This document shows positions 1-9,063 of a stretch of DNA of 64,000 nucleotides, piece by piece. The stretch is from contig JAFRCV010000008.1 of assembly GCA_017404205.1 (NCBI GenBank), forward strand, positions 1 to 64,000. The letters run 5' to 3'. Origin of the DNA: Erysipelotrichaceae bacterium. GTDB lineage: Bacteria; Bacillota_I; Bacilli_A; Erysipelotrichales; Erysipelotrichaceae. Position numbers and translations under genes: made by a program. Under the pieces are notes generated by a model, which was not told the origin of the DNA, did not search any database, and saw only the letters and a list, made by a program, of their open reading frames with translations. Positions within the stretch are counted from its first letter, which is position 1; every line of letters begins with the position of its first letter.

Positions 1-61
1 AGCGATAAATCGAAATTTTATTGTTATAAAACAAAAAACTATATTGATGGAGGATTAAAAT

Positions 62-2974
62 ATGTCAACATTTAACGAAGATAACACAATTGAACAAATG
101 ACGATTACTACGTTGTCAAATAATGGATGGAAGTATGTTGATAGGGACCATTTGCAACGTGAATTATCTGATGTAATGGTAGAGCCTATGGTAAAAGAAG
201 CTTTAATTAGGCTTAATCCGGAAATTAGAGAGGAACCATCACGAGCAGATGAGGTTATTTATAAATTAAGAACATTAATTAATTCTGTCCAACCGCATAA
301 TTTGGTAACACAAAACGAAACTTTTAAAAAATGGATATTTGAAGAAAATTCATATCCTTTTGGTAAAGATGGAAGAATGATTCCAATTAAGTTTTTTGGT
401 ACATTAACAAATGAAGAATTAAACAAGAATGAGTATGTTGTAACCAATCAATGGAGCTATCCGTGTGAAGAAGGTGGCAAAAGACTTGATTTAGTATTAT
501 TGGTAAATGGTTTTCCTCTTGTAATTGGAGAATTTAAAACGCCAGTAAGAAGTTCTATTACATGGGCAGATGGTGCTTCAGATATTTTAGATTATGAAAA
601 GAGTATCCCTCAAATGTTTGTAACAAACGTTTTCAATTTCGCTACAGAAGGAAAGTGTTATAGATACGGTTCAGTAAATACTCCAATCAATCTATGGGGA
701 CCATGGCATACTCGAGATCACAAAAAGGAAGGTAGTCTTGCAGATGTAAAAATCAGTATGGAAGACATGCTTACTCCTGAAAAAGTAATGGATATCTTTG
801 AATTCTTTACAGTGTTTGCTACAGATAAGCATTATAGAAAATATAAGATTATTTGCCGTTACCAACAATATGAGGGTGCTAATGCAATTGTTCAAAGAGT
901 TGTTGCTGGGTATCCAAAGAAAGGCTTGATATGGCATTTCCAAGGTTCTGGCAAATCATTACTTATGGTTTTTGCTGCACAAAAGTTAAGAATGATTCCT
1001 GAACTAAAGAATCCCACTGTGGTAATTGTTGATGACAGAATAGATCTGGAAACACAAATCACAGCTACTTTTAACGCCTCCGATATTCCAAATTTAGAAA
1101 GTGCAAAATCCAAAGAAGAATTAATTAAGTTCTTTAAAGGTGACATGAGAAAGATTTTAATTACAACAATCTTTAAATTTGGTGAGGTTGATTGCGAATT
1201 AAATCCTAGAGACAATATTATTCTTATGGTCGACGAAGCTCATAGAACACAAGAAGGAAACTTAGGCGAAAAGATGAGGCTAGCACTTCCTAACGCTTTC
1301 TTCTTTGGTTTGACTGGGACACCTATAAATAAAGTTGATCACAACACATTTAATACATTTGGTGCTATTGAAGATAAAACTGGTTATATGAGTAAGTATT
1401 CTTTCTCAGATTCTATTAGAGATGGGGCTACATTGCCTTTAAGATTTGAACCAGTCCCAATCGATTTGCATATCGATCAAGATACACTGGATAAAGAATT
1501 TGACGCATTAACAGAGAATTTAACAGAGGCTCAAAGAGCTGAATTATCATCAAGAGTAAATATAAAAGCTTTATTCTATGATCCAGCTAGAATTCAAAAA
1601 GTATGTGAACACATTGTTAAACATTACAGAGAAAAAATTGAACCAAATGGTTATAAAGGCCAAATAGTTTGTTATGACAGAGAATGTTGTATTAGATATA
1701 AAGAAGTTCTTGATACTTTAATGGATCCTGAAGAAACAACTGTTGTAATTGATACTAATAACGATAAAGAAGATAGATACAAAAAATATCGTAGATCTAG
1801 AGATGAAGAAGGTAAAGTGCTTGATGAGTTTAGAGATCCAAAGAACCCATTAAAATTAGTAATTGTTACTGCCAAATTATTAACTGGTTTTGATGCTCCA
1901 ATATTGCAAGCAATGTATCTTGACAAACCTATGAAAGACCATACATTATTGCAAGCTATTTGTAGAACAAATAGAACTTATGAAGATAAGGATTATGGTT
2001 TGATTGTAGATTATACTGGAATTTTCGATAACGTTGCTAGAGCTCTTGATTTCGATGAGACTTCAATGAGAAGAATAATTACTAATATTCAAGAAATTAA
2101 AAAACAATTTCCAGCATTATTAAAGAAATGTTTAAGCTATTTTATGGGAGTAGATAGAACTATAGAAGGTTGGGAAGGCTTAATGATGGCTCAAGAATGT
2201 CTTCCTACCAACAAAGAAAAAGATGCTTTTGCTGCAGACTATAGAGTGTTAAATAGAGCATGGAGCGCTTTATCACCCGACAATTTCTTAAGACCATATA
2301 CAGAAGACTATAAGTGGTTATCAAAAGTATATGAATCTATCAAACCTGTTGATGGTTCTGGAAAACTAATATGGAGTGCACTAGGACCTAAAACGATTGA
2401 ACTTGTTCATAAAAATATATATGTTGGTGAAGTTCATGAAGACGAAGAAATTCTTAACCTTGATGCAACAATGATAGATGAATTCATTAGTAAAGGCGGA
2501 GACACAAAGAAAAAGGCAAAACAAATAGAAATAAATTTGGTCGCTAAGATTCTCGCTCATACTAATGAGCCAAGATTTGTTAAACTTGGTGAAAAACTTG
2601 AAGAGTTAAGGCAAAAACACGAACAGGGTTTAATTACAAGCATAGAATTCTTAAAACTTTTATTAGAACTTGCTAAAGAGGCAGCTCAAGCTGAAAAAGA
2701 AGTTGTTCCTGAAGATGAGGTTGATAAGGGCAAAGCTGCACTAACAGAATTATTTAATTCAGTAAAAAATCAAGCAACTCCTATCATTGTTGAAAGAATT
2801 GTTAATGACATTGATGATATCGTTAGGATCGTAAGATTCGATGGATGGCAAAGTACTACTGCTGGAAAGCAAGAAATCAAAAAAGCATTAAGAAGTGTAG
2901 TATGGATTAAATATAAAATAAAAGATACTGAAGTTTTTGAAAAAGCTTATAAATATATTGAACAATATTACTAA
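62..2974 (+). CDS. hsdR: Type I restriction enzyme R subunit (HsdR)
   Basis: ATP-dependent motor and nuclease subunit of a type I restriction-modification system; it translocates and cuts DNA lacking host methylation, in complex with HsdM and HsdS. The 970-aa length fits the family. An N-terminal PD-(D/E)xK-type nuclease is seen as D143 then E157-F-K159. The helicase motor has Walker A GSGKS at 295-299, DEAH at 391-394, then GLTGTP and, near residue 610, TAKLLTGFDAP followed by QAICRTNR. The start is supported by GGAGG seven bases upstream. hsdM and hsdS are not in the window and presumably lie upstream. The next gene follows after 18 bases, so the downstream membrane protein is probably co-transcribed. 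Family assignment is firm; whether the system is active cannot be judged without M and S. Confidence 0.95.
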   Translation: MSTFNEDNTIEQMTITTLSNNGWKYVDRDHLQRELSDVMVEPMVKEALIRLNPEIREEPSRADEVIYKLRTLINSVQPHNLVTQNETFKKWIFEENSYPFGKDGRMIPIKFFGTLTNEELNKNEYVVTNQWSYPCEEGGKRLDLVLLVNGFPLVIGEFKTPVRSSITWADGASDILDYEKSIPQMFVTNVFNFATEGKCYRYGSVNTPINLWGPWHTRDHKKEGSLADVKISMEDMLTPEKVMDIFEFFTVFATDKHYRKYKIICRYQQYEGANAIVQRVVAGYPKKGLIWHFQGSGKSLLMVFAAQKLRMIPELKNPTVVIVDDRIDLETQITATFNASDIPNLESAKSKEELIKFFKGDMRKILITTIFKFGEVDCELNPRDNIILMVDEAHRTQEGNLGEKMRLALPNAFFFGLTGTPINKVDHNTFNTFGAIEDKTGYMSKYSFSDSIRDGATLPLRFEPVPIDLHIDQDTLDKEFDALTENLTEAQRAELSSRVNIKALFYDPARIQKVCEHIVKHYREKIEPNGYKGQIVCYDRECCIRYKEVLDTLMDPEETTVVIDTNNDKEDRYKKYRRSRDEEGKVLDEFRDPKNPLKLVIVTAKLLTGFDAPILQAMYLDKPMKDHTLLQAICRTNRTYEDKDYGLIVDYTGIFDNVARALDFDETSMRRIITNIQEIKKQFPALLKKCLSYFMGVDRTIEGWEGLMMAQECLPTNKEKDAFAADYRVLNRAWSALSPDNFLRPYTEDYKWLSKVYESIKPVDGSGKLIWSALGPKTIELVHKNIYVGEVHEDEEILNLDATMIDEFISKGGDTKKKAKQIEINLVAKILAHTNEPRFVKLGEKLEELRQKHEQGLITSIEFLKLLLELAKEAAQAEKEVVPEDEVDKGKAALTELFNSVKNQATPIIVERIVNDIDDIVRIVRFDGWQSTTAGKQEIKKALRSVVWIKYKIKDTEVFEKAYKYIEQYY

Positions 2975-2992
2975 ATGTGGCGGAGGTAATTT

Positions 2993-4933
2993 ATGGAAAA
3001 TAGTAATCTATTAATTAGTGTGGCAGTATTGCAAAAATACTGGGAAAGCGGAAATAAAGATACTCTTGATTTATTAATGCCATTTCTTAAAACAACAATT
3101 TCAAAAACAGTAAAACTTAACGAGCAGATTGATGTTGAACTATTATCTATGAAATTTAAAGAAGATTATGGCTATGAGAGCATGCCTATAAATATTTTAT
3201 ATTCAATGCTTAAGAGATTATCTCCAGAGTTTTTGACAATTAATCATAAACAATACTATTTAACAAGTTCATTAGATAATGATGTCATTAAATTTGAAAA
3301 AAGAAAAAAAGAAAGTAAAGAACATTATGAACTAGTAATACACACGCTTAAGAGTTATTTGAACGAAGAATTACAAAAAAACGAATTGTCTGATAGTGAT
3401 GTATCAAAACATTTATATAACTTTTTTGTTCAACACGGATTATGTTTTACTAAAAACATTGATGATTTAATAGCAATTTCAAAAAAGAATAATAAAATAG
3501 CATATCATATAGCGGAGTTTATTTATAACGAATATAAAAAAGATTCATGCATATTCAGTTATATATTAGAAATGGTTCAGGGTTTCTTTGTTTCTACTGC
3601 ATTATCTATAGATGAAGCAAACACATCAACAAATGCAAAACTCAATGGCTTATCTTGTTATATAGATACAAGAATTATTATTGATGCACTCGGATATCAT
3701 TTGCCTAAAATCACAATGGATAGCGCACGCGAATTTTTGAATATGTTAAAGGAATCAGGCGCAAAATTAATATGCTTCGAGCACAACTTTGAAGAAATAA
3801 AAAACGTACTATATGCATATAAGAACAGTTTCTCTAATATGAGTGCTAATTATGTTAATACTCTTGAAGCGTTAGATGAATCCGGATATACCGTTTCGGA
3901 TGTTGAAAGAATCATATCGCGATTACAATTTCTGATTGAAGATCTTGGAATAGAAATTGTAAAAACACCAGTTTATGAAAAGGGAGAAATTGATTTATCT
4001 GATTTAGAAAGACAATTAAAAGAAGAAGTAATTTATAAAAAAACTAATTCTGTATTTGTTGATATCGCAAGTATAAAGTCAATTCTGTCTTTGAGAAAAG
4101 ATAAAGTAGCAGACAGCTTAGAAAAATCAAAACATGTATTTATTAGTTCAAATTATAGATATTGTTTAGCAGCACAACACTTTATTTTAGAAAATACAAA
4201 AGAAAAAGTTCCAGCAATATACTATGAAAAAGAATTTGCATCATTAATGTGGTTAAGAAACTATTCCACTCACAAAGACTATCCGAAGAGTAAACTAATA
4301 GAAAATGCGATGGCAGTATTAGAAGTACCAACTCAATCGTTTATGAATGACTTGTTTTCCATTATAGACAAAATCGAACAAGAAGGAGGAATAACAAACG
4401 AAGAAGCTGCCGTAATAAGAACAGATTACTTTTCAAAGAAGACTATTTATATGCAGTGTAAGGGCGATCCTTCTGATATTTCTGATCAAACAGTATTAAG
4501 CATAAAAGAAGATCTTAAAAAAAGATATAGTAAAGAAGCAACAGAAAAGAGTACTATAAATTATCAAAAATTCGTTGAACAACGTTCTATAAATAACGAA
4601 AGAAAATCAAAGGCGATAAGAATCATTCTAGAAACTGGTGAGAAAACAAAAAATAAAGTATCAAAAACTTTAACAGTTTGTTTTGCTGTTATTGCATTAC
4701 TTATTTTGATATTAGGTTTATATTCAATAATAAAATCAGCAACTAAAAACGAGATTGATTATCTAGTGGTTACAATATGTGTGATTGATGTGGTGGGATA
4801 TATTAGTCAAATAAGAAGTTACGAGTCTTTAGTAAATAAAACGATTCGTAAAGTGTCAAAAAATATGTCAGATAAAGCGATGGATAGAAAAAGAGAAGAA
4901 TACAAAGAAATATTTGGAGATTTGCAAAATTAG
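2993..4933 (+). CDS. PIN-like domain protein with C-terminal membrane hairpin, hsdR-linked
   Basis: Not a family I can name; 646 aa. Residues 1-110 look helical and could be a winged-helix region. Around residues 215-300 a segment starting CYIDTRIIIDALG resembles the first strand and Asp of PIN-domain nucleases (usual form IDTNIL), and a later VFVDIASI segment near 360 could supply a second acidic residue. Residues about 560-620 hold two hydrophobic segments forming a membrane hairpin, followed by a basic tail. GGAGG precedes the ATG. It sits 18 bases after hsdR and 9 bases before a small broken gene, so the three look like one operon. A membrane-tethered nuclease acting in defence is inference from context; the PIN call rests on motif resemblance only. 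Confidence 0.7.
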   Translation: MENSNLLISVAVLQKYWESGNKDTLDLLMPFLKTTISKTVKLNEQIDVELLSMKFKEDYGYESMPINILYSMLKRLSPEFLTINHKQYYLTSSLDNDVIKFEKRKKESKEHYELVIHTLKSYLNEELQKNELSDSDVSKHLYNFFVQHGLCFTKNIDDLIAISKKNNKIAYHIAEFIYNEYKKDSCIFSYILEMVQGFFVSTALSIDEANTSTNAKLNGLSCYIDTRIIIDALGYHLPKITMDSAREFLNMLKESGAKLICFEHNFEEIKNVLYAYKNSFSNMSANYVNTLEALDESGYTVSDVERIISRLQFLIEDLGIEIVKTPVYEKGEIDLSDLERQLKEEVIYKKTNSVFVDIASIKSILSLRKDKVADSLEKSKHVFISSNYRYCLAAQHFILENTKEKVPAIYYEKEFASLMWLRNYSTHKDYPKSKLIENAMAVLEVPTQSFMNDLFSIIDKIEQEGGITNEEAAVIRTDYFSKKTIYMQCKGDPSDISDQTVLSIKEDLKKRYSKEATEKSTINYQKFVEQRSINNERKSKAIRIILETGEKTKNKVSKTLTVCFAVIALLILILGLYSIIKSATKNEIDYLVVTICVIDVVGYISQIRSYESLVNKTIRKVSKNMSDKAMDRKREEYKEIFGDLQN

Positions 4934-4942
4934 GAGAAAATT

Positions 4943-5414
4943 ATGTTGACAAAATCTCATTATGTATGGACTGAACTTAAGTTGGAAGGCACATCAGAAA
5001 ATTCGTTAAGTTTATTTAAATAACATTGTTTTTGAATGGTTAATTCAAGCAATACATGGTCTTGAAACATTAAAACCATTCTGCCTGGAAGGCTCTTTAG
5101 AGCCAAATCGTTTTTTATATATTGTAAGTTATTGGAATTGTCACATTATAACCGAATACGATGAGAAAGAGTCGCTTGAAGATGGAAATATAACTAATGA
5201 ATATTCTCATATAAATATGATTCAATTTTGCCAAGCTCTATATGATGATATAAGTCAAAATATTGATGAATGGGTTACATTTGTAAATTATGACGAAAAA
5301 TTTTCGGACGACGTATCACAATGTGGAAATAATCTTGAGCAAAAGCCTAGAAAACTAAAGAAATTGATCAGGAATAGAAAAGAGCATTTCAGTGATAATC
5401 GTTGCCTCTTTTAA
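4943..5414 (+). pseudogene. Frameshifted third gene of the hsdR operon
   Basis: Translation starts at ATG 4943 behind AGGAGA and runs 26 codons to TAA at 5021. The +1-shifted frame continues without a stop from about 5020 to TAA at 5412 (130 codons), through NNIVFEWLIQAIHGLE and a lysine/arginine-rich end. The break is at TTTAAATAAC, where one extra A in the A-run would restore a single frame of about 157 aa. It is therefore a one-base deletion, an assembly error in an A-run, or less likely a programmed shift. The protein is not recognised. Its place directly after the PIN-like gene suggests a third component of the same defence-like operon. Confidence 0.6.
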
Positions 5415-5628
5415 AGGTTCTATTTTTGTTCACTATAATGAGTAAAAAATATTAGAAAAACAAAATAATACTGAAAATAGTGTTAAAAAGGCACATGAAT
5501 TACCATAATTTATCATCAAATATAGCATTAATAAGAATAGATTATTGAGTGGGAATAGTTAGATTGTTATACTACACCCAAATATATTCTGTAGAATAAC
5601 CAAACTAAACAGAAACAATTTTAAACAT

Positions 5629-5645
5629 AAAAACTTCGCAAAATA
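5629..5645 (+). terminator. Left arm and loop of a terminator split by the IS element
   Basis: AAAAACTTCGC (5629-5639) followed by AAAATA (5640-5645) pairs with GCGGAGTTTTT (7003-7013) beyond the IS. Removing the IS and one copy of AAAATA rebuilds a classic hairpin: an 11-bp stem with one G-T pair, a 6-base loop, and a T-run. The hairpin would have terminated the upstream hsdR operon or whatever lay between. The stretch 5415-5628 shows no other recognisable feature. Confidence 0.7.
5640..5645. repeat. Left target-site duplication of the IS3 element
   Basis: AAAATA, identical to 6997-7002 on the other side. Six bases is slightly longer than the usual 3-5 bp for IS3-family elements; a 5-bp duplication plus one chance base is possible. 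Confidence 0.7.
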
Positions 5646-5670
5646 TGAACTTGTCAAACGAAAGTAGACA
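5646..5670. repeat. Left terminal inverted repeat of the IS
   Basis: Twenty-five bases starting TGAACTTGT and ending AAAGTAGACA. It matches the reverse complement of 6972-6996 at 21 of 25 positions by eye. Confidence 0.85.
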
Positions 5671-5673
5671 GTT

Positions 5674-6486
5674 CTAAAAAATCAGATGGAAGCCCTGTGA
5701 GAGTGTAAACTCTGCAGGGCTTTTGTATTTATGCTTATACATTGGTCTTTCATAGTTATAGTATTGGATATATTGGTTAATGAATTTTTCCACACTTTCA
5801 TAATCATTAATTTTATAATCTGCCCATATCTGAGCTTTAATCCATCCATTCATTGATTCAATTATTGGATTATCTGTAGGAATTCCTACTCGAGACATAG
5901 AGCGAATAATGTTATTATTAAGTAAAGCTTGGTTAAAGCTTGCGGAAGAGAATACTGAACCTTGGTCCGTGTGGAAATAGACTGATTCAGTTATTCCTTC
6001 CTTTTTTAGTAGTTTTAGTAATTGATCTCTACAGTTAAAGTATGGTTTTGGATCTCCGTGTTTAGAAGATATGTCAGAAGCTATTATTGCGTTATTATAC
6101 ACATCTAAGAAGAATGTCCACTCATATTGTTTTCCTTTATGTCTAATAATTGTCATATCACTTACGATCTTTTGAAGAGGTCTAGTAGTATTCCAATTGT
6201 TATTAATCTTATTTTCATATACAACGTGTTCTTCGCCTGGTTTTCTAAACTGATAATGTTTACACTTTGATTTTATATTTAGATATTTACACACTTTATG
6301 AGCTAGATTATCTGAGAATAGCCATCCTGTTTTATCTCTTATTACTTTAGCTAATGCGTGATAACCATATGATGGGTGAATTTTGTGTTCTTCTTTGATT
6401 AAGACAGCTAAATCATTTCTGTTTCTTTCGTGATTATTAATATCTCTATTAAGCCATTTATAGTATCCAGATCGATTAATAGACAT
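5674..6486 (-). CDS. IS3-family transposase OrfB (DDE integrase core)
   Basis: Catalytic half of the IS3 transposase. The integrase fold is clear: an HTH_21-like start (LAVLIKEEHKIHPSYGYHAL), then D in IVSDMT, D in HTDQGSVF and E in NPIIESMNGWIK, the D-D-E triad, and a C-terminal YNYERP region. The coordinates start at an internal ATG. The natural product is made by -1 slippage at the A7 run (6609-6603), and the orfB frame is open from there through CEYQIIKELSKDYP into this ORF, so the fusion would begin at orfA. The orfB frame looks intact, but the paired orfA is broken. Trp codons here are TGG. Confidence 0.9.
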   Translation of the reverse strand: MSINRSGYYKWLNRDINNHERNRNDLAVLIKEEHKIHPSYGYHALAKVIRDKTGWLFSDNLAHKVCKYLNIKSKCKHYQFRKPGEEHVVYENKINNNWNTTRPLQKIVSDMTIIRHKGKQYEWTFFLDVYNNAIIASDISSKHGDPKPYFNCRDQLLKLLKKEGITESVYFHTDQGSVFSSASFNQALLNNNIIRSMSRVGIPTDNPIIESMNGWIKAQIWADYKINDYESVEKFINQYIQYYNYERPMYKHKYKSPAEFTLSQGFHLIF

Positions 6487-6521
6487 TAGCTCACATAAGC
6501 ATTTAACTGGATAATCCTTGC

Positions 6522-6908
6522 TTAATTCTTTGATGATTTGATATTCACATCTAAGATAGAAACGTATTCCTTGTTTACACCACCTCCTTTTACTATGTAC
6601 CCTTTTTTTAATCGTTCATTCTCTATCTTTAATTTAAGATTCTCAAGTTCAAGTCTTTCTTCTTTAGATAATGATTTAGAAGTGTATAAAACTGCGAACT
6701 TATTTCCTCTTTTATGTGCTTTCCCTGTTTCTAATAGGCCTTCGTTAAATAGCTTTGTCCAAGCGAACACTCGTGTTTGACCGATCCCATATTCTTTAGC
6801 GACTTGTCAAGTTGATTTATGATTATTGAGATAATCATTAACTACTTTTAGCTTAAACTCATAATCATATTTTCTGTTTTTACCACCTTTAGGTCTTCCA
6901 ATTATCAT
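6522..6908 (-). pseudogene. IS3-family OrfA (HTH) with in-frame TGA
   Basis: DNA-binding half of the IS3 transposase. Starts at ATG 6908 behind AAAGGAGG and reads MIIGRPKGGKNRKYDYEFKL, then after HKST hits TGA at 6809-6807 (codon 34). The frame continues with QVAKEYGIGQTRVFAW and a leucine-zipper-like KLKIENERLKK to the stop at 6522. CGA to TGA or TGG to TGA would each explain the stop. The rest of the element encodes Trp with TGG, so recoding is unlikely and a point nonsense mutation is the simplest reading. Confidence 0.8.
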
Positions 6909-6971
6909 TCCTCCTTTATTCCATCATAAGAAAAAGTAGACTTCAGATTAAGTCTTTATGACTTTTTCTTG

Positions 6972-6996
6972 TGTCTACTTTTATCTTACAAGTTCA
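6972..6996. repeat. Right terminal inverted repeat of the IS
   Basis: Reverse complement begins TGAACTTGT and ends AAAGTAGACA, pairing with the left end. Just inside it, at about 6931-6980, AAAAAGTAGAC and GTCTACTTTT form an additional inverted repeat that could fold as a hairpin upstream of orfA and limit read-in transcription. Confidence 0.85.
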
Positions 6997-7013
6997 AAAA
7001 TAGCGGAGTTTTT
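6997..7013 (+). terminator. Right TSD and right arm of the split terminator
   Basis: AAAATA (6997-7002, the second target-site copy), then GCGGAGTTTTT (7003-7013), the complement of the arm at 5629-5639. The region 7015-7169 leading to the next gene is AT-rich. No promoter there stands out. Confidence 0.65.
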
Positions 7014-7169
7014 TGAATTTTAATTATATAGAAAATTGAATAGGAATAAAGAATATACAAAAGTTCTTTTATATAGTGAACTAAATGGGATCCACTGTCT
7101 ACCAAAGTGAAGTTTTAATTGGATATAGGTATTGGACTTGCAAATATATAAATAATTAGTAATATATTT

Positions 7170-9062
7170 ATGATGAATAATGATTATCTTATAGCAAAAA
7201 AACTAGGTGATAAAGATTTTCACCGTTTAATAAATGAAAAGAAAGATCCTTTCTTAAAATCTTTGGAAGATGAGGTTAAAAATCTTTCTATTTTGAGTAA
7301 ACAATATGTCGGAACTTTTGATATACCTTTGCATATGATAGTCGGCACCGTAAATAACTTAAGAAAAAGATCTTTTGCGGAAAACTTCATGCCTATTATG
7401 AATGAAAATAGTGAATTTGCTTATAAATGGAATAATCTATTTGAAAGTCAAGTTAATGAAGGCATCAATGAGCCTATAAAGGTTTATGAATATCTACAAA
7501 ACTTTTATGTAATAGAAGGCAATAAAAGAGTTTCGGTTATGAAATTTCTTAATAATTTTGCGATTCGAGCAGAAGTTATTAGAGTTTTACCAGAAAGAAA
7601 CAGCGATAATGAATTGTATTATGAGTTTTTAGATTTTTATTCAGTAGCACCTATCTATGAAATTGTTTTTTCTAAAAAAGGTGGTTATAAAGAATTAGCT
7701 AAATATTTAAATAAAGATCTAAATTCACCTTGGCCAATTGAATTAGTTAGAGAATTAGAAGCCTCATTTTTAAGATTTTATTCCATTTTTATGGAAAAAG
7801 GTGGATATCAATTGTCAATGACAGCTGCCGATGGACTCCTTTTATATTTAAAAACATATTCAATTGATTCTTTACTAGACAAATCGAGAAACATCTTAGA
7901 GAATCGTATGAATTTAATGTGGAATGAGTTTTTAAGTAGTGATAACAATGAGTTTCTTTTAAAAAGCACTTCATATAATCAAAAAAATTGGGATATACTA
8001 CATTTATTTAACAAACCATCTTATGATGAAAAGCATCCTTTGAAAGTAGCTTTTATTCATAATGATGACGAAAAAGCCTTATGGATAAAAGAACATGTTA
8101 AGGGTGTGAATTATATAAATAATGTTTTTGAAAATATTGTATTATGTAAGAATTATTTTAATTGTGATAGCGATAATGCTGTAAAAAAAGCAGTAGATGA
8201 AGCGATTTCTTGGGGTGCTAAAGTTATTTTTGGAACTTCTTCAACAATTGTATACAGCTTATTAAATAAGGCGCTTGAACATAAAGATATAAAGTTTTTT
8301 GATTGTGCCTTAAATATTAAAAGTAATGCTATTGCGACATACTATGGAAGAATGTTTGAAGCAAAGTTTTTGATGGGCATTTTAGCTGCTCAATTAGCTG
8401 ATAATCATAAAATTGCCTATATAGCTGATGCACCAGTTTATGGAACTATAGCAAATTTAAATGCTTTTGCTCTTGGCGTATCAACAATTGATCCTAAAGC
8501 TTCAGTTTATGTTGATTGGAGTGGCAAAAAAGATTTTGACTACAACAACTTTATATTAAAAAACGATATTAAAGTCATATCTGGAAAAGATAGCGAAGAA
8601 GAAAATGCGACCTATGGGGTATATAAGATAAATGAGGATGGAACATATTCAAATTATGGAAGTGCTTATTTTAAGTGGGGCAAATATTATGAGTTAATTC
8701 TCAAACCAATTATTTATGGCAATAATGAGATTAATGAAAATGATATAGCATCATTATATTGGTGGGGAATTAAAGAAGGTGTTTTAGATATAAGGCTATC
8801 AAAAGAATTATCATATTATTCTTTAAAGACTATCAATGGATTTAAAAACGAAATTATATCTGGAAATTATTCAATCTTTGAGGGTAAGCTAATTAGTCAA
8901 GAAGGAATAATCGCAAGAGAATTTGAAACATTAGACTATAAACAAATAATTGGCATGGATTGGTTAAACGACAATATTGTCGGTGTAATACCAAAAATAA
9001 GTGAACTTAATGATGGAAGTCAAAAGCTATTTGAAGTAAGTGGAATAAGAGTTAAAAAATAA
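7170..9062 (+). CDS. Cytoplasmic BMP-family sensor with ParB-like N-terminal domain
   Basis: 630 aa without signal peptide or lipobox. Residues about 90-140 contain IKVYEYLQNFYVIEGNKRVS, which resembles the ParB/sulfiredoxin-type nucleotide-binding fold (the GNKR site). From about residue 290 to the end is a BMP/PnrA-like periplasmic-binding fold (HPLKVAFIHNDDEKALWIKE, GAKVIFGTSSTIV, ATYYGRMFEAKFLMGILAA, IAYIADAPVYGTIANLNAFALG), the family that binds nucleosides in PnrA/Med proteins. Lacking an export signal, it should sense its ligand in the cytoplasm rather than deliver it to a transporter. The ATG at 7170 has a weak ribosome site. It is followed after one base by a metallophosphoesterase, so the two are surely co-translated. 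Fold calls are good; function is inference. Confidence 0.8.
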   Translation: MMNNDYLIAKKLGDKDFHRLINEKKDPFLKSLEDEVKNLSILSKQYVGTFDIPLHMIVGTVNNLRKRSFAENFMPIMNENSEFAYKWNNLFESQVNEGINEPIKVYEYLQNFYVIEGNKRVSVMKFLNNFAIRAEVIRVLPERNSDNELYYEFLDFYSVAPIYEIVFSKKGGYKELAKYLNKDLNSPWPIELVRELEASFLRFYSIFMEKGGYQLSMTAADGLLLYLKTYSIDSLLDKSRNILENRMNLMWNEFLSSDNNEFLLKSTSYNQKNWDILHLFNKPSYDEKHPLKVAFIHNDDEKALWIKEHVKGVNYINNVFENIVLCKNYFNCDSDNAVKKAVDEAISWGAKVIFGTSSTIVYSLLNKALEHKDIKFFDCALNIKSNAIATYYGRMFEAKFLMGILAAQLADNHKIAYIADAPVYGTIANLNAFALGVSTIDPKASVYVDWSGKKDFDYNNFILKNDIKVISGKDSEEENATYGVYKINEDGTYSNYGSAYFKWGKYYELILKPIIYGNNEINENDIASLYWWGIKEGVLDIRLSKELSYYSLKTINGFKNEIISGNYSIFEGKLISQEGIIAREFETLDYKQIIGMDWLNDNIVGVIPKISELNDGSQKLFEVSGIRVKK

Positions 9063-9063
9063 A

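Larger units (their letters stand above)
5646..6996 (-). mobile_element. IS3-family insertion sequence, 1351 bp
   Basis: The element is bounded by imperfect inverted repeats that begin TG and end CA, as in IS3-family elements, and by a 6-bp direct repeat. Two overlapping frames on the minus strand encode an HTH protein (orfA) and a DDE transposase (orfB) in -1 relation, with an A7 slippery run followed by GG at 6609-6603. orfA carries an internal TGA, so the copy is probably unable to move by itself. Length and organisation match IS3 (IS150/IS3-like) elements. The subgroup is not determined. Confidence 0.9.

Noticed and set aside
5217-5414. Independent 65-aa gene
   Set aside because: The frame is open and coding-like well before this ATG, back to about 5020, so it is the tail of a frameshifted gene.
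5415-5628. Possible small RNA or gene between the broken gene and the IS
   Set aside because: Many stops in all frames, no promoter or hairpin stands out other than the split terminator at its end.
6522-6770. Separate 82-aa gene starting at GTG 6770
   Set aside because: It is the downstream part of orfA after the TGA; the reading frame and HTH continue upstream to ATG 6908.
6807-6809. TGA read as Trp (mycoplasma-type code)
   Set aside because: Trp is TGG throughout, and TGA ends the permease gene at 21207 exactly at the overlap with the next start.
5652-6990. IS ends at TGT...ACA without target duplication
   Set aside because: Moving the ends out to TGAACTTGT...ACAAGTTCA gives longer inverted repeats and a perfect AAAATA direct repeat.
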